A DNA stretch of 64,000 bases, taken from the NCBI RefSeq assembly GCF_000001735.4, contig NC_003074.8:19537261-19601260 (forward strand), read 5' to 3'. Below the pieces are notes generated by a model. It saw nothing but the letters and a program-made list of their open reading frames with translations. It was not told the DNA's origin and did not search any database. Origin of the DNA: Arabidopsis thaliana. Its lineage: Eukaryota > Streptophyta > Magnoliopsida > Brassicales > Brassicaceae. A program made the position numbers and the translations under genes. Shown here piece by piece: positions 46,901 through 58,426 of this stretch; positions within the stretch are counted from its first letter, which is position 1; every line of letters starts with the position of its first letter.

Positions 46901-48837
46901 AAAATTGTTCTTCATATGTATATTCATGGGATTCCTTACTAATATATATATGAAAACATATTTTAACCTATTGAAATAGAGATTTGCATACATCTTTCAA
47001 ACAGTTTATTACGGTCTTGACCTTGTTGATCTTGACTTATATATGTGTTCCTTTTTTTTGTGATATAGATCCGTGCACCAACCATACTTATGAAGATGAT
47101 TCCTACAAGCACAAAGTTTTCCTGGGAATCGTACAACGAAGGAAGCCCTTCTTCAAATGAAGCTGGTACATTTGTTAAAGATGGTCTAGTGGAACAAATA
47201 AGCATGACCAGAGATAAAACAGATTATTTCTGGTATTTTACGGAGTAAGTAACTTTTTAAACTCTTTACTAATGAAATCTCAGTATCTTGCTTGTTTACT
47301 AATCACATTTGGGTTTGTTTTATGTTGAATATGCGGTTATTGATCTCAGCATTACAATTGGTTCTGATGAGAGCTTCTTGAAGACTGGTGATAATCCTCT
47401 TCTTACCATTTTTTCGGCTGGGCATGCTCTTCATGTATTCGTTAATGGCCTGCTTGCAGGTAAAATCATATAAACTTGAAGCCCAAACTCTCCTTTTGGA
47501 ACAAAAAAACGTAATAAAAATCCATTTTCTTTGTTTTAGGAACTTCCTATGGAGCACTGAGCAACTCAAAGCTCACATTTAGTCAAAATATCAAATTGAG
47601 TGTAGGCATCAACAAACTTGCTCTGCTTAGTACTGCAGTGGGTCTTCCGGTTAGTTATGATCTTGCTTCTGTTAGAACATCTCACAATGAAAATAAAGAT
47701 GGATCTACCATAGGAAAGACCATAAAGTTCGTGATCCATTATTTTTTGGCAGAACGCTGGTGTGCATTATGAGACTTGGAATACTGGTATTCTAGGGCCA
47801 GTCACATTGAAGGGAGTAAACTCTGGAACATGGGACATGTCTAAATGGAAGTGGTCTTACAAGGTTCTCTTGAACATGTGTTTGATAAAAACAATTTTAC
47901 CAACCACAACAATACTAAACTAAATGTGTTTCTTTTTATTTGTGATGAGTAGATTGGTCTTAGAGGTGAAGCTATGAGCCTTCACACCTTAGCTGGAAGT
48001 TCAGCTGTGAAATGGTGGATCAAAGGATTCGTGGTCAAGAAGCAACCCTTGACCTGGTACAAGGTAAGAAATATTCTCTCATTTTCTTCAAAATAGATCT
48101 TTTAAGCTTAAATTTGTGTTTCGAAACACAAATGAAATGGTTTAAAATCTATGCCAAACTATATGATATTTTCATATACCTACCTATACGTACAAAATTA
48201 TTGGTTAATGAATTTTCAAAAATGGCAAATGAATTAAAAGGTTTATATATGAGATGTTGAATGTTTTTTTAATACATGTGTAAAACACTTTAAACATACA
48301 TTTTACATTAGTTAGGAATGTAGCTAACATTCTTAATCTGGTTTTTGTGATGAATTATAACTATGGATGTTATTGAAATTATGAACATAATATAAGATAT
48401 AGATTCATATCGGATTCTTGTTGTCTCTATTTGTAGTCTTCTTTTGATACACCGAGAGGCAACGAACCACTGGCTTTGGACATGAACACAATGGGGAAAG
48501 GTCAAGTTTGGGTAAATGGACATAACATTGGACGCCACTGGCCTGCCTACACGGCTCGTGGGAACTGTGGACGTTGCAACTATGCTGGAATTTACAACGA
48601 GAAGAAATGTCTCAGTCACTGTGGTGAACCTTCTCAAAGATGGTGAGAAAAAAGAAACAATATCCTTCTCTTCTTCTTATTTGGTCTAAAATCTAATTCA
48701 CATGATTGATTTATTAATGTTTTAGGTACCATGTACCTCGTTCATGGCTAAAACCGTTTGGGAACCTTCTAGTTATATTTGAGGAATGGGGTGGTGATCC
48801 AAGTGGAATCTCTCTTGTTAAAAGGACAGCCAAATGA
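43984..48837 (+). CDS. BGAL2: Beta-galactosidase 2, GH35 (727 aa, 18 exons)
   Basis: Secreted enzyme removing beta-galactosyl residues from wall polymers. Exons: 43984-44157, 44386-44481, 44574-44686, 44769-44835, 44933-45025, 45101-45244, 45892-45980, 46087-46192, 46275-46359, 46440-46558, 46644-46805, 47069-47244, 47350-47459, 47540-47649, 47753-47863, 47953-48063, 48437-48642 and 48726-48837, together 2184 bp. A signal peptide ends near STEA. The GH35 signature [14 protein letters not shown] carries the acid/base E185, and WTENWTGWF carries the nucleophile E254. There is no C-terminal lectin (SUEL) domain, so this is the short form. Upstream in-frame codons exist, but the Met at 43984 directly precedes the signal peptide. 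A second, broken copy of its last exon and 3' UTR lies 1.1 kb downstream. Confidence 0.97.
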
Positions 48838-49011
48838 AGCTTCTTACTTCAAATTTTTTCCGGAAGCATGCAGAGATTGTCATGTACAGATATAGTTGCA
48901 TTCATTGGCTCATTGTGGAAGAATATTATATATATATGTATCCTGCTCTAAAAATGTATTACAATTGTATAAAATAATATTTATACAATAGACCAAAACA
49001 AGCCAATCTCA

Positions 49012-49023
49012 ATCACCCCATAA
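49012..49023. repeat. 12 bp direct repeat, left copy (ATCACCCCATAA)
   Basis: The same 12 bases recur at 49850-49861, bracketing the BOP1-like fragment. It may be a target duplication or a junction microhomology. Confidence 0.7.
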
Positions 49024-49775
49024 GAGGGGTTCTTCTTCAGGCTTGATCAACTACCCCTTCCTGATTGCTCTAACGTAACTAATAATCATTTTAGCCTCCC
49101 ATTTTGAAAGGATGAACCTTGGATTGGGTTCTGCACTTGAGAGTGGATGTATTGCATCATCCCATTTGAACCAATCAACATAAAGCTGGCACCAAGAGAA
49201 TCAATCAAAAGGTCACATTTTAAGTGACATATTAGTAGAAAAACGGCTAGACTTAAACCACATAACGTACCACATATGGATAAAAGTTAGCATGTTCCAT
49301 CATTCTACGAATGGTCTTTCTCTCCTCTTCAGTCAGCTCCACTTCCTCGTCATTATATTCATCATGAATCTTGCCCCTAAGCCCCATAAATTGCATCACC
49401 ATAATGCAACTAAATAACAAACTATATATAAAAATAAACAGAAAAGTCTTCAAACTGACCAATTCTTGGAGTCATCATTAGTTTATCTCGCATTTCTTTC
49501 TTGGTAATCTTCTTCCCAATGATGTCATAATCAATATGTTTCTCATCCTTATACCACTCCAAGGGAACATCCCCAAATCTATTTCTTGGAGCAACCTACA
49601 CATCAAAGATTTCGTTTGGAAATGGAGAAAAGATAGTTACAAAATCTAGAATGAATAGATAAAGCATCAACCTCATCGGCGACTTCATCTTGCTCAGAAC
49701 CTTGGTCACTTCCATATTCCTCACCATCTACTTGTTCACCATCATCATCATCATTATCATCTGATCCCTCATGAC
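49024..49775 (-). pseudogene. BOP1/ERB1 ribosome-biogenesis gene fragment (partial copy with introns)
   Basis: Minus-strand pieces match the plant BOP1 N-terminal region in order: an acidic block (49672-49775, GSDDNDDDDGEQVDGEEYGS), then WYKDEKHIDYDIIGKKITKK (within about 49480-49595), then DEYNDEEVELTEEERK (49271-49376), then YVDWFKWDDAIHPLSSAEPN followed by RFILSKWEAK (about 49030-49185). Intron-like gaps with GT-AG borders separate them, so the copy came from genomic DNA and not from mRNA. The frame breaks between KKEMRDKL and the NDDSKNW segment, and a stop follows IRKG. The WD40 half is missing. BOP1 acts with PES1 and WDR12 in 60S ribosome assembly; this copy cannot encode that. The parent is probably the gene on chromosome 2 (At2g40360, from recall). 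Confidence 0.85.
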
Positions 49776-49849
49776 CTAATACATGTAGATGCCGGCACAA
49801 TTACTCGCTCTCTCTCTATTACTTGCAACATACTAGAGCTAGAATCCCT

Positions 49850-49861
49850 ATCACCCCATAA
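49850..49861. repeat. 12 bp direct repeat, right copy (ATCACCCCATAA)
   Basis: Matches 49012-49023 exactly. It sits between the end of the BOP1-like fragment and the second BGAL2 3' end. Confidence 0.7.
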
Positions 49862-49902
49862 ATGTTCATTATAATCTCCCACAAGTATCAAACTATAATA
49901 AA

Positions 49903-50128
49903 CCTATATTTGATGAATGTGGTGGTGGTGACCCAAGTGGGATCTCTCTTGTAAAAAGAACAGCCAATTGAAGCAAGCATTTGTGTGGTTTACAAAATCA
50001 TGCATAGATTGTCATGTATAGATATAGTCACATTTATTGGCTCATTGTGGAAGAATGTTACATGTATCCATGCTCTAATAATGTATTCCTAGTGTATGAA
50101 ATAACTATTCACAAAATAAACCAAAACA
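49903..50128 (+). pseudogene. Second copy of the BGAL2 3' end (last exon part plus 3' UTR)
   Basis: This segment aligns with 48773-49000 of BGAL2. It reads [20 protein letters not shown] then stop (49969-49971), against [19 protein letters not shown] in BGAL2, and similarity continues through the 3' UTR (GATTGTCATGTA, GGCTCATTGTGGAAGAAT, ACCAAAACA). Similarity starts in mid-exon and stops at the same 3' point. It encodes only about 20 residues and has no start or upstream exons, so it is a truncated duplicate. Confidence 0.85.
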
Positions 50129-50738
50129 TCAAATCTTTTTTACCAATCTTTTGAATAGTTATTTCACTTGAGCTCTGATCAACATTTTTTATGGTATGGT
50201 AAAAAATCCACCTCTCAGATAAAGCATCACATCAGATGAAACACGAATTTTCTTTTTCAGTACCGTCAGATTAAAAGATTGCCCACACGTGTTTCCCGTT
50301 TACTCTTCTTAGATTCTTATTCAATTTGTACAAACTCTTTTTTTACATATCCACGTTTCCGGAAACGACAAAGAAGAACAATTCAATAAAGTGATAAACC
50401 CTTCTCCATTCCTAAATTAAAATAATTAATTAACTCTTAACATTCATGAATCTCTAATCCTAATCACCATTAATAATTTATCCATTAGATTAAATCTTCT
50501 TTCTTCTCTTCCTTAACTTAGAAGACTCTTAAATCTAATAACTCTGTTCACTTCCTTCACACGAATCAAAAACAAAAAGCTTCGTACATTTCGCCTAGCT
50601 TTCTTCGTTCTAGGGTTTCGGATCTTACTTAATTACCCAAAACCCTTGAATCCATTACTCTGTGTGAGCTTAAATCTCTTACCTTTTATCACTTTCAATC
50701 GATTGGGTATTAAGTTGTAAAGGAAGGAACTTGGAATC
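50129..50738. other. VSR1 promoter and leader
   Basis: No gene is recognised. The leader of VSR1 should start within the last 200-300 bases. The short frame on the minus strand (50633-50848) is a shadow. Confidence 0.5.
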
Positions 50739-53700
50739 ATGAAGCTTGGGCTTTTCACTCTCTCGTTTCTTCTGATCTTGAATCTAGCAATGGGTAGATT
50801 CGTTGTTGAGAAGAACAATCTCAAAGTTACATCACCTGATTCGATCAAAGGTATTTACGAATGTGCCATTGGTAATTTCGGAGTTCCTCAATACGGTGGT
50901 ACTTTAGTCGGCACCGTCGTCTATCCTAAATCCAATCAGAAAGCTTGTAAAAGCTACTCCGATTTCGATATCTCCTTCAAATCCAAACCTGGACGATTAC
51001 CAACTTTTGTCCTTATCGATCGTGGAGGTTCGATTTCAAAGTTCTTACCTTTTTAGTTGTTCCCTTAATTGGGTATTCAAAAGATCTGTTTTTGATTCAA
51101 TTTTGGAACTGAATTTTGTTTTCAGATTGTTACTTCACTTTGAAAGCATGGATAGCTCAACAAGCTGGAGCAGCAGCGATACTTGTAGCTGATAGTAAAG
51201 CTGAGCCATTGATTACAATGGATACACCTGAAGAAGATAAATCTGATGCGGATTATCTTCAGAACATTACCATTCCTTCTGCTCTCATTACTAAAACATT
51301 GGGAGACAGTATAAAGTCTGCTCTTTCCGGTGGTGATATGGTTAACATGAAGCTAGATTGGACTGAGTCGGTTCCACATCCTGATGAGCGTGTAGAGTAT
51401 GAACTGTGGACTAATAGCAATGACGAGTGTGGGAAGAAGTGTGATACTCAGATTGAGTTTCTCAAGAATTTTAAAGGAGCTGCTCAGATTCTTGAGAAAG
51501 GTGGGCATACTCAGTTCACGCCACATTATATTACTTGGTACTGTCCTGAAGCGTTTACGTTGAGTAAACAGTGTAAGTCTCAGTGCATCAACCATGGAAG
51601 GTATTGTGCGCCTGATCCTGAGCAGGATTTTACGAAAGGGTATGATGGAAAGGATGTTGTTGTTCAGAATCTACGTCAGGCTTGTGTCTACAGAGTGATG
51701 AATGATACCGGTAAGCCGTGGGTCTGGTGGGACTATGTGACTGACTTTGCTATCCGGTGTCCAATGAAGGAGAAGAAGTACACCAAGGAATGCGCAGATG
51801 GAATTATTAAGTCCCTTGGTGAGTATAATGCTTCATTACTTCGATGGTATTTGCTCCTGTGGTATCATTTAATTAACATATTACCTGTGGCTAGAAATTA
51901 GTCTAGAAACTGAATAGTATTTTCAGATATCAGCTCATCCATAATATAGAACAACCAATTGATTGATTTAAATGAGCTTACCTTGTATGGCCTTCTTGAA
52001 TCCTTATATTCACCAAGTGGATATTTTGTTACTTTCAAATTTGTGCATTTCATCCTAAATTTTCTGACTATCAGCTATATATGCATTCAGGCATTGATCT
52101 CAAAAAGGTGGACAAGTGTATCGGAGACCCTGAAGCAGATGTGGAGAACCCAGTTCTTAAAGCAGAGCAGGAGTCACAGGTTTGCCTTTTTGTAACTAAT
52201 TGGCTCTTACACGTCTTCCCAAGATCTTGTTGGTTTTAAGTTGCCATATATTCTCCATTCCTCGAGGTGTTCTTAAAATGAGTCTACTTCAATTTCAGAT
52301 AGGCAAAGGTTCCCGTGGAGACGTGACTATACTCCCAACTCTTGTCGTGAACAACAGACAATACAGAGGTATTGGGGAAATGTTGACTTGTCAGTTTTTC
52401 CTCCCTTTCTACAGCATCTTTCTTATGTTTTTGCTAATTGAATTATCTTTCATGCTTTTAGGTAAATTGGAAAAGGGGGCAGTGCTTAAGGCTATGTGTT
52501 CGGGTTTTCAAGAGTCAACGGAACCAGCTATCTGTCTTACTGAAGGTACTATTATCCACGACATTTGCAACTCTATTTTTTTTAACAGAAACCACAGTTC
52601 TCTTGATAGGCCAATATATATTTTCAAAACTTGCATTAGAGCTATCCTTAATTCTTTATCTATTGTTTTATATCATGGGAGAGAAGGATAGTTTTCAGAC
52701 ATGCTTCTGATTTTTGCAGATTTGGAAACTAATGAATGTTTGGAAAACAACGGTGGATGCTGGCAAGACAAAGCTGCCAACATTACTGCATGCAGGGTAT
52801 CATTTGGGCATGCTATTCTTTTCATTTTCTAACTTTTGGTTTTGTTGTTGCTACTATGACTGATTACTCTTATTTGGTATGAATCGGCATTTTAGGATAC
52901 TTTTAGGGGAAGATTGTGTGAGTGCCCTACTGTTCAAGGTGTTAAATTCGTTGGTGACGGTTACACTCACTGCAAAGGTAAATTATTTTTTATTTGTGTA
53001 GCTTAACATGTTTTGTGTGGAACAAGATACAGAACAATGCCATACCCTCTGCTTAGCTTCTGTATTCCACAAGTATTTGTTACTGGTAGTCAAACAATAC
53101 TCTGATTTGTCCCTTGTCGATATTTTCTTGGAATCAACTTAGATGGTCTATTTGTTGATTTGTACCACCTGCGAGTATAATATCAAGATTGATAAATAAA
53201 ATTGTCACAATCATTGATTAAATTTTACTTTGAAAAAGTTTACACTTGAAGAAATTCGTTGATGTGACTGAGTGGAAACATTCTAATGTTTTTTATGCAG
53301 TTCTACTGAATTTTCCCCTTTGCGTATATCATAAGTTGTCTTACTATAATCTTTGTTAATGTGCATTTTCTGTATCCATATGTTATTTCACTTGGCAGCC
53401 TCTGGAGCTTTGCATTGTGGTATCAACAATGGAGGATGCTGGAGAGAATCCCGAGGTGGCTTCACTTACTCTGCTTGCGTAGTAAGTATTTCGCTTCTAT
53501 GTCAATGTGTTTGAACAATCATCTTCTTAACCTAAAATAAAACTTCTTTCGTTCTTGAAATGGATTTTTCAGGATGATCATTCAAAGGATTGCAAATGCC
53601 CACTTGGGTTCAAGGGCGATGGAGTGAAGAACTGTGAAGGTACTTGCTAAGTATTATTTACAAAATATATGCATGTGGTCTACTTGCATATATAAAGAGC

Positions 53701-54430
53701 TCTATGTCGATTTATTTAGTAGGCATCACTAGTAACATGCTATTAGCCTATTGTTTATATGCATGCATGTCGGTCTAGAATATTTAGTGCAGATACACAA
53801 TTATCAGTGGAATTTTTTATTGTACTCAATCAAAGAAGTGAGATCATTGTTAAACGTCAAATTCAAATTCATAATCATATTCTTTTGATTGAATGTGTTA
53901 GATGTGGACGAGTGCAAAGAAAAAACGGTGTGCCAGTGCCCAGAGTGTAAATGTAAAAACACTTGGGGAAGTTATGAATGCAGCTGCAGCAACGGTTTGC
54001 TTTACATGCGTGAGCACGACACTTGCATAGGTAAAAGAAATAGATCTTCCTTCCTCCTAGCCCCATACTTAATTTGGAGTCATTAATCAGACTTTCTGCT
54101 TTTGAATCTGGTGAATGTGTAGGTTCAGGCAAAGTTGGAACCACAAAACTCAGCTGGAGCTTTTTGTGGATCCTTATAATCGGGGTGGGTGTTGCAGGTC
54201 TTTCTGGATATGCAGTCTACAAATACAGAATCAGGGTATACGATGTTCTTTACTCTGGTCTTGTTATCATATTAAAACATAGGAAGATTTTGCGGTCTAG
54301 ATAGAGATGCTAAGTAACAATTGAAATTATGCAGAGTTACATGGATGCGGAAATTAGAGGGATCATGGCACAGTACATGCCATTGGAAAGTCAACCACCC
54401 AACACAAGTGGTCACCATATGGATATATGA
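50739..54430 (+). CDS. VSR1: Vacuolar sorting receptor 1 (BP-80 type, 623 aa, 12 exons)
   Basis: Type I membrane receptor that carries proteins with NPIR-type signals from the Golgi/TGN to the vacuole. Exons: 50739-51027, 51126-51818, 52091-52179, 52299-52368, 52462-52545, 52720-52796, 52896-52977, 53399-53481, 53573-53639, 53902-54030, 54123-54235 and 54335-54430, together 1872 bp. The signal peptide is followed by a PA domain, a central Cys-rich region ([20 protein letters not shown]), and EGF-like repeats including a calcium-binding DVDECKEK module. A membrane span follows ([20 protein letters not shown], near 565-585). The cytosolic tail holds the sorting motif YMPL (606-609) and ends GHHMDI. 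The length equals the known protein and all domains are intact. Confidence 0.97.
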
Positions 54431-54737
54431 GTGAAGTTATCAACACAAGCCAAGAGACTCTCTCTCTTTCTATGAGTAGCTTTAAGTTTCCATGTAAATG
54501 AATCAATGGACTTGATACAACTCTAGAGAAAAGAAAAAAGCCACAAACAGAAATAAGTGTACCTGCACTATTTGTAAGAAATGTGGATTTGCAGATGGAA
54601 TCTCCTTTTTGTCTGCATATTACTCTTACAATGTAAAATAGACATAACTGGATGAATAATGAGTGTTACATTATTTACTGTTGAAACTAACTTAAGATCC
54701 ATAAGAAGAAAAACAATAAACTTTGATTGAGAGATTG
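54431..54737. other. Shared 3' flank of VSR1 and MED28
   Basis: Only 307 bp separate the two stop codons, so the convergent 3' UTRs probably meet or overlap. Confidence 0.6.
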
Positions 54738-55481
54738 TTAAACTTTCTCCAGCTCATCTCTGTGTTTCTCAATCTGTTCTTTCACAAGCTTCTGCGACTC
54801 TTGGAAAAGCCTCATGTGCTTCTTTATAAGCTCATCTTTTGTCTTAAGCTCTTCCTCCATTACTGCAATATCCTGTTAAGAACAGAACAGAAGAGAGCAG
54901 AAACTGGTAAGACAATATGTGTTTGGAGTTTTCACATTGGTAAATCAAACCACACCTTCTTAAGGCTTTCAGCTCTCGAGGGCGCGCGATCTTCTCGCTT
55001 TAGTCCCATGAAGTAAAGCTGAAGCTTTTTCGCAGCTTCCATGAAATCTCTGGCGTGCCGCTCCACATCAACTGCAGCAGTTCAATGAGGGGAATTAAGC
55101 TAGAACATCGAATATGGAATCAAAGCTTCGGTTTCAACTGAATTCTAAGCACAAAATTCACTGAGATCATAAGTTAAGCACAAAAACAAACACAACTTCC
55201 AAACTATCATTCAAACTAAAACCCTAGAATGGTGAAATTGGAGAGTAGAAAAGGGACTGACTTTGATGAGAAGGGTGAGGAGAGCGATCGATGGCCTGAA
55301 GCTCTCTCGCCGGCAAACATGGTAACAGAGCAGCTTCCAAGGCTGTGACGCAAGCCATAATGTCCTCTATGTCATTATTCTGATTGTTCGAGGGGGTCTC
55401 CGGTGATCTGATTCCCGGTGGACGGTCAGGCGGTGACGGCGAAGGGTCAGAAGACTGCGGCGGCTTTTGCTGATAATCCAT
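54738..55481 (-). CDS. MED28: Mediator complex subunit 28 (156 aa, 3 exons)
   Basis: Subunit of the Mediator head module that links transcription factors to RNA polymerase II in the nucleus. Minus-strand exons are 55262-55481, 54956-55071 and 54738-54872, totalling 471 bp. The N-terminal 40 residues are Pro/Ser-rich. A helical region begins at IEDIMACVTALEAALLP, and a long coiled coil runs from about 95 to 156 (KKDIAVMEEELKTKDELIKK, HRDELEKV). Length agrees with the Arabidopsis subunit. There is no sign of damage. Confidence 0.93.
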
Positions 55482-55557
55482 TCACGCCGATCTCGATCTC
55501 TCTTTCTCTCTGCTTGTTTGTTTGCCCATAAGGTTTAGTGAAAAATATTATAATGGG

Positions 55558-55594
55558 GGCCCATTTACTGGATTTAATTTGGGCTTATTGGGCC
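55558..55594 (-). promoter_or_regulatory. Site II triple upstream of MED28
   Basis: GGCCCA at 55558-55563, TGGGCT at 55580-55585 and TGGGCC at 55589-55594 lie 75-115 bp before the MED28 start codon, the usual place for these TCP-bound boxes in housekeeping promoters. Confidence 0.65.
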
Positions 55595-56104
55595 TTTTCC
55601 ACATTCTTAATTGTTCTTAAGAATATCATTTTGATGTAATTAATTGAAAACACTGAAAATTCATTTTTAATAAATATATGAAGTAAATCATTTATTTCAT
55701 ATGAAAAAACAATAGTAAGGAGAAGGAACAACATTTTCTGATACTTTACTCTTGATTTGATGTCACAAGATATAACAGATGATGGCTTTTGTAACAAATT
55801 TTGATTCCTTATGTAACTTTTTATCTCCATCAAATTAGATAAGTTACATCCTTACTTAAAGATTTTTTAGCTATGGATTTTCTAATGAAATTTGTAAAAT
55901 GAGTAAGCGATTGACTAAATACTGTAACCATTCTCTTCATTATCAGTGAAAATAGCTTTTAACACATCTCTCATTCTCTTCCTTCTGATTCACAATCATC
56001 CATGTGAAAAGATGACAACAAAAACCTTAGATAGAGAACTCACACATTAGTTACAGAAGAAAGATTCTCATTTACTACTACATAAGGAAGTACGGAACAT
56101 ATGA
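55595..56104. other. Spacer between MED28 and IQM3
   Basis: Holds the distal MED28 promoter and the IQM3 3' UTR. No other feature recognised. Confidence 0.5.
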
Positions 56105-58426
56105 TCAGACATCAAGCTTCCCGGTCGGAGAAAGTCTGCTACTCCGGTATTTAGGAGACAAGTTAACAAACTCCAAAGCCTGTGTTCTGAGCTGAACCGG
56201 ATAATCAGCTGCACAACCGATTCTTGGACCAACTCCTGTCGACCATTTCAGTGACAACTGATGTCCCAATTGTAATGATCTTGACTGTTTCTTTGAGTTT
56301 ATCCTTAGTAGCATAGATTTCTGCGGCACGTTAGCTTTTGGACTCCCAAGTCCACCTGAGAGTGTTCTCTGGTAGCTACTCCGTTTTGCCTCCTCAAGTG
56401 TTCCCACTGTTCCGTTACCGTTCTCATCTGTTTCAGTCTCTGCTTGGAATGTTGTGTCCTCTTTCTTTAACGGTTCCGGTTCAGATCCTCCGTTGGATTT
56501 AACATAATCATCGTAGCTGTCAGAATCTTCACTAGCTTTATGCACCTACACATACATAGATATATTAGCTCTCAAGTAGTCTCTTTTTCTAAACAACCAA
56601 ACTCTAGTTAATGATATCATTCACCAGCCAAGATTAGAACAAGGGCATTACCTCAACATTGTCTAGGTTCACTGCGTTCTCTCTGAGAAACCCGAGAAAT
56701 GTGTCGAGACTATCGTCTGACGGCCTGTAATGTCCGCTATATGCAGAGATTGTCTGAGATTAAACCGAAAACAGAACGATCAAACAGAGAAATCACAGAA
56801 GGCAGACATAATAAAAAAGTTGATATGAATGAACATGTATCTCAACCACTCTAAGAAAAGGACGTGGCCTTAGTAAGTTACCTTGAGAACTCCATTGTCA
56901 ACAATCACCCTCCCAGCAGCTAATGTAGCTCCTCCAGCCAAAAAGCTTGAGTGATGGAACCTTCCTTTCTTTTTCTGAAGTAAACATAAACAAAGAAAAG
57001 AACCATTAGAATCTTTTTCAATACTAATATCAATTCATCACCAATAGAAAGATATAACGGTTTTAACTTACCAGACCGGCATAGAGTTTCTTGAAAGTAC
57101 TCATAACAAAGATCCATTTTGTTCCTTCCGATCCATGCATTGTGTGTAAGAACTTTCCAGTTAACTTGTGAACAATCTTCCCTTCTATGATCACATACTC
57201 ATACTCTTCCCTCTCTTGCTGATACCAGAAAAGGCTTATATGAGAGAAATCCCAAAAACAAGTAAAACCAATATTGACATAAGAGAGGAAAAAATGGCAC
57301 ATACAGGTCCAAGATATCTAATGCATTGCTGCTTAAGCTTTGACCTCGGACATTCGTTAAGATCCAAATCTATCCCTCCTCCAACATCCAACCTGCCAAA
57401 AAAAAAAAACCCGGATATATCACAAAGTTATAGATAAGAATTATCACCTAAAAAAGATTCTTGAGCTACAAGAAAACACTAACTAAATGAACCTAAGATT
57501 TTAAGCATACCAGTAAAAGAATGGCTGACCAGCATCAGCTTTACACCATTCTTCATAGTATTTATGCAGGTTGTGTCCATACCGGTGTCTAGGATCAATC
57601 TGATTTTCAAATTTTCATATTATTAGTCTTCTTTTTACATTTAATCAGAATATAACACAAACAAATATTGAAATTTGTGGAAGAAAGGAATTACAGCTTC
57701 AATCCAATGCTGAAAGGCCAATTTCTGAGCTTTGTCGACTATAGACAGACCCTTCCCCACCTAAACCCATAACCAAACCACAAGATTACAAAACCAATAA
57801 CCAAGTGGAGATCTTTTTCTTACAATAATATATATTTTGAGATATTTACATATACTTTTTTCTGAATTTTAATCAAAAGAAGACTCATTAGGGAAAATAA
57901 ATAAATCACAAAGTTCAACTAGAAATTTTGTGAAAATATGTTTTTGATATTTTTGTGAAAAAAAGGCATACCTTAGAAGCATTCAAGCTAACACGGTTCC
58001 ATCTAGAAACAGCAGTTTCAGGTCTCGAGTAATCGAAAAACGAAATCGTACTATGATTAAGCCTCGCATAATCCATCGCTTGCCACCTTTTGTTTTTTAC
58101 CATCATTAATTTAACACGTTAATGACTCTAAAACATAATCTCTCCATTTAAATATCTAATTACAGTGTTTTAGTTGAAAAGGTTATAAATAATTACCAGA
58201 GCTCTTCGGCGACAACGACAGAGTCTGCTAATCTACGCCGCGTACGATAACTCCTGTAGACCTTCTGTACTTTCACCGCCGCCAATCTAGTCGAGTCATC
58301 ACACGCGCCTTCAAGCGCGTCACCGTGTGAGGATAACTCTCGGTGGTCTACCGGAGAAATGAGAATCTCTCCGGCGCCGTGTGAGAACGGCGAAGACTGA
58401 AAATCGAAGCTCGAGACTACCTGCAT
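56105..58426 (-). CDS. IQM3: IQ-motif calmodulin-binding protein IQM3 (456 aa, 9 exons)
   Basis: Plant-specific calmodulin-binding protein with one IQ motif. Minus-strand exons are 58197-58426, 57972-58086, 57695-57760, 57511-57599, 57305-57392, 57072-57218, 56882-56974, 56652-56753 and 56105-56545, totalling 1371 bp. The IQ motif is at about 49-68 ([19 protein letters not shown]). A conserved body follows: [20 protein letters not shown]-like sequence, then [17 protein letters not shown], then [13 protein letters not shown], then [14 protein letters not shown], typical of the IQM family and faintly like a heavy-metal/ribosome-inactivating fold. The last exon is acidic and Ser-rich and ends with a basic tail. 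The molecular role is unknown beyond calmodulin binding; relatives act in stomatal movement and catalase regulation. Confidence 0.95.
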
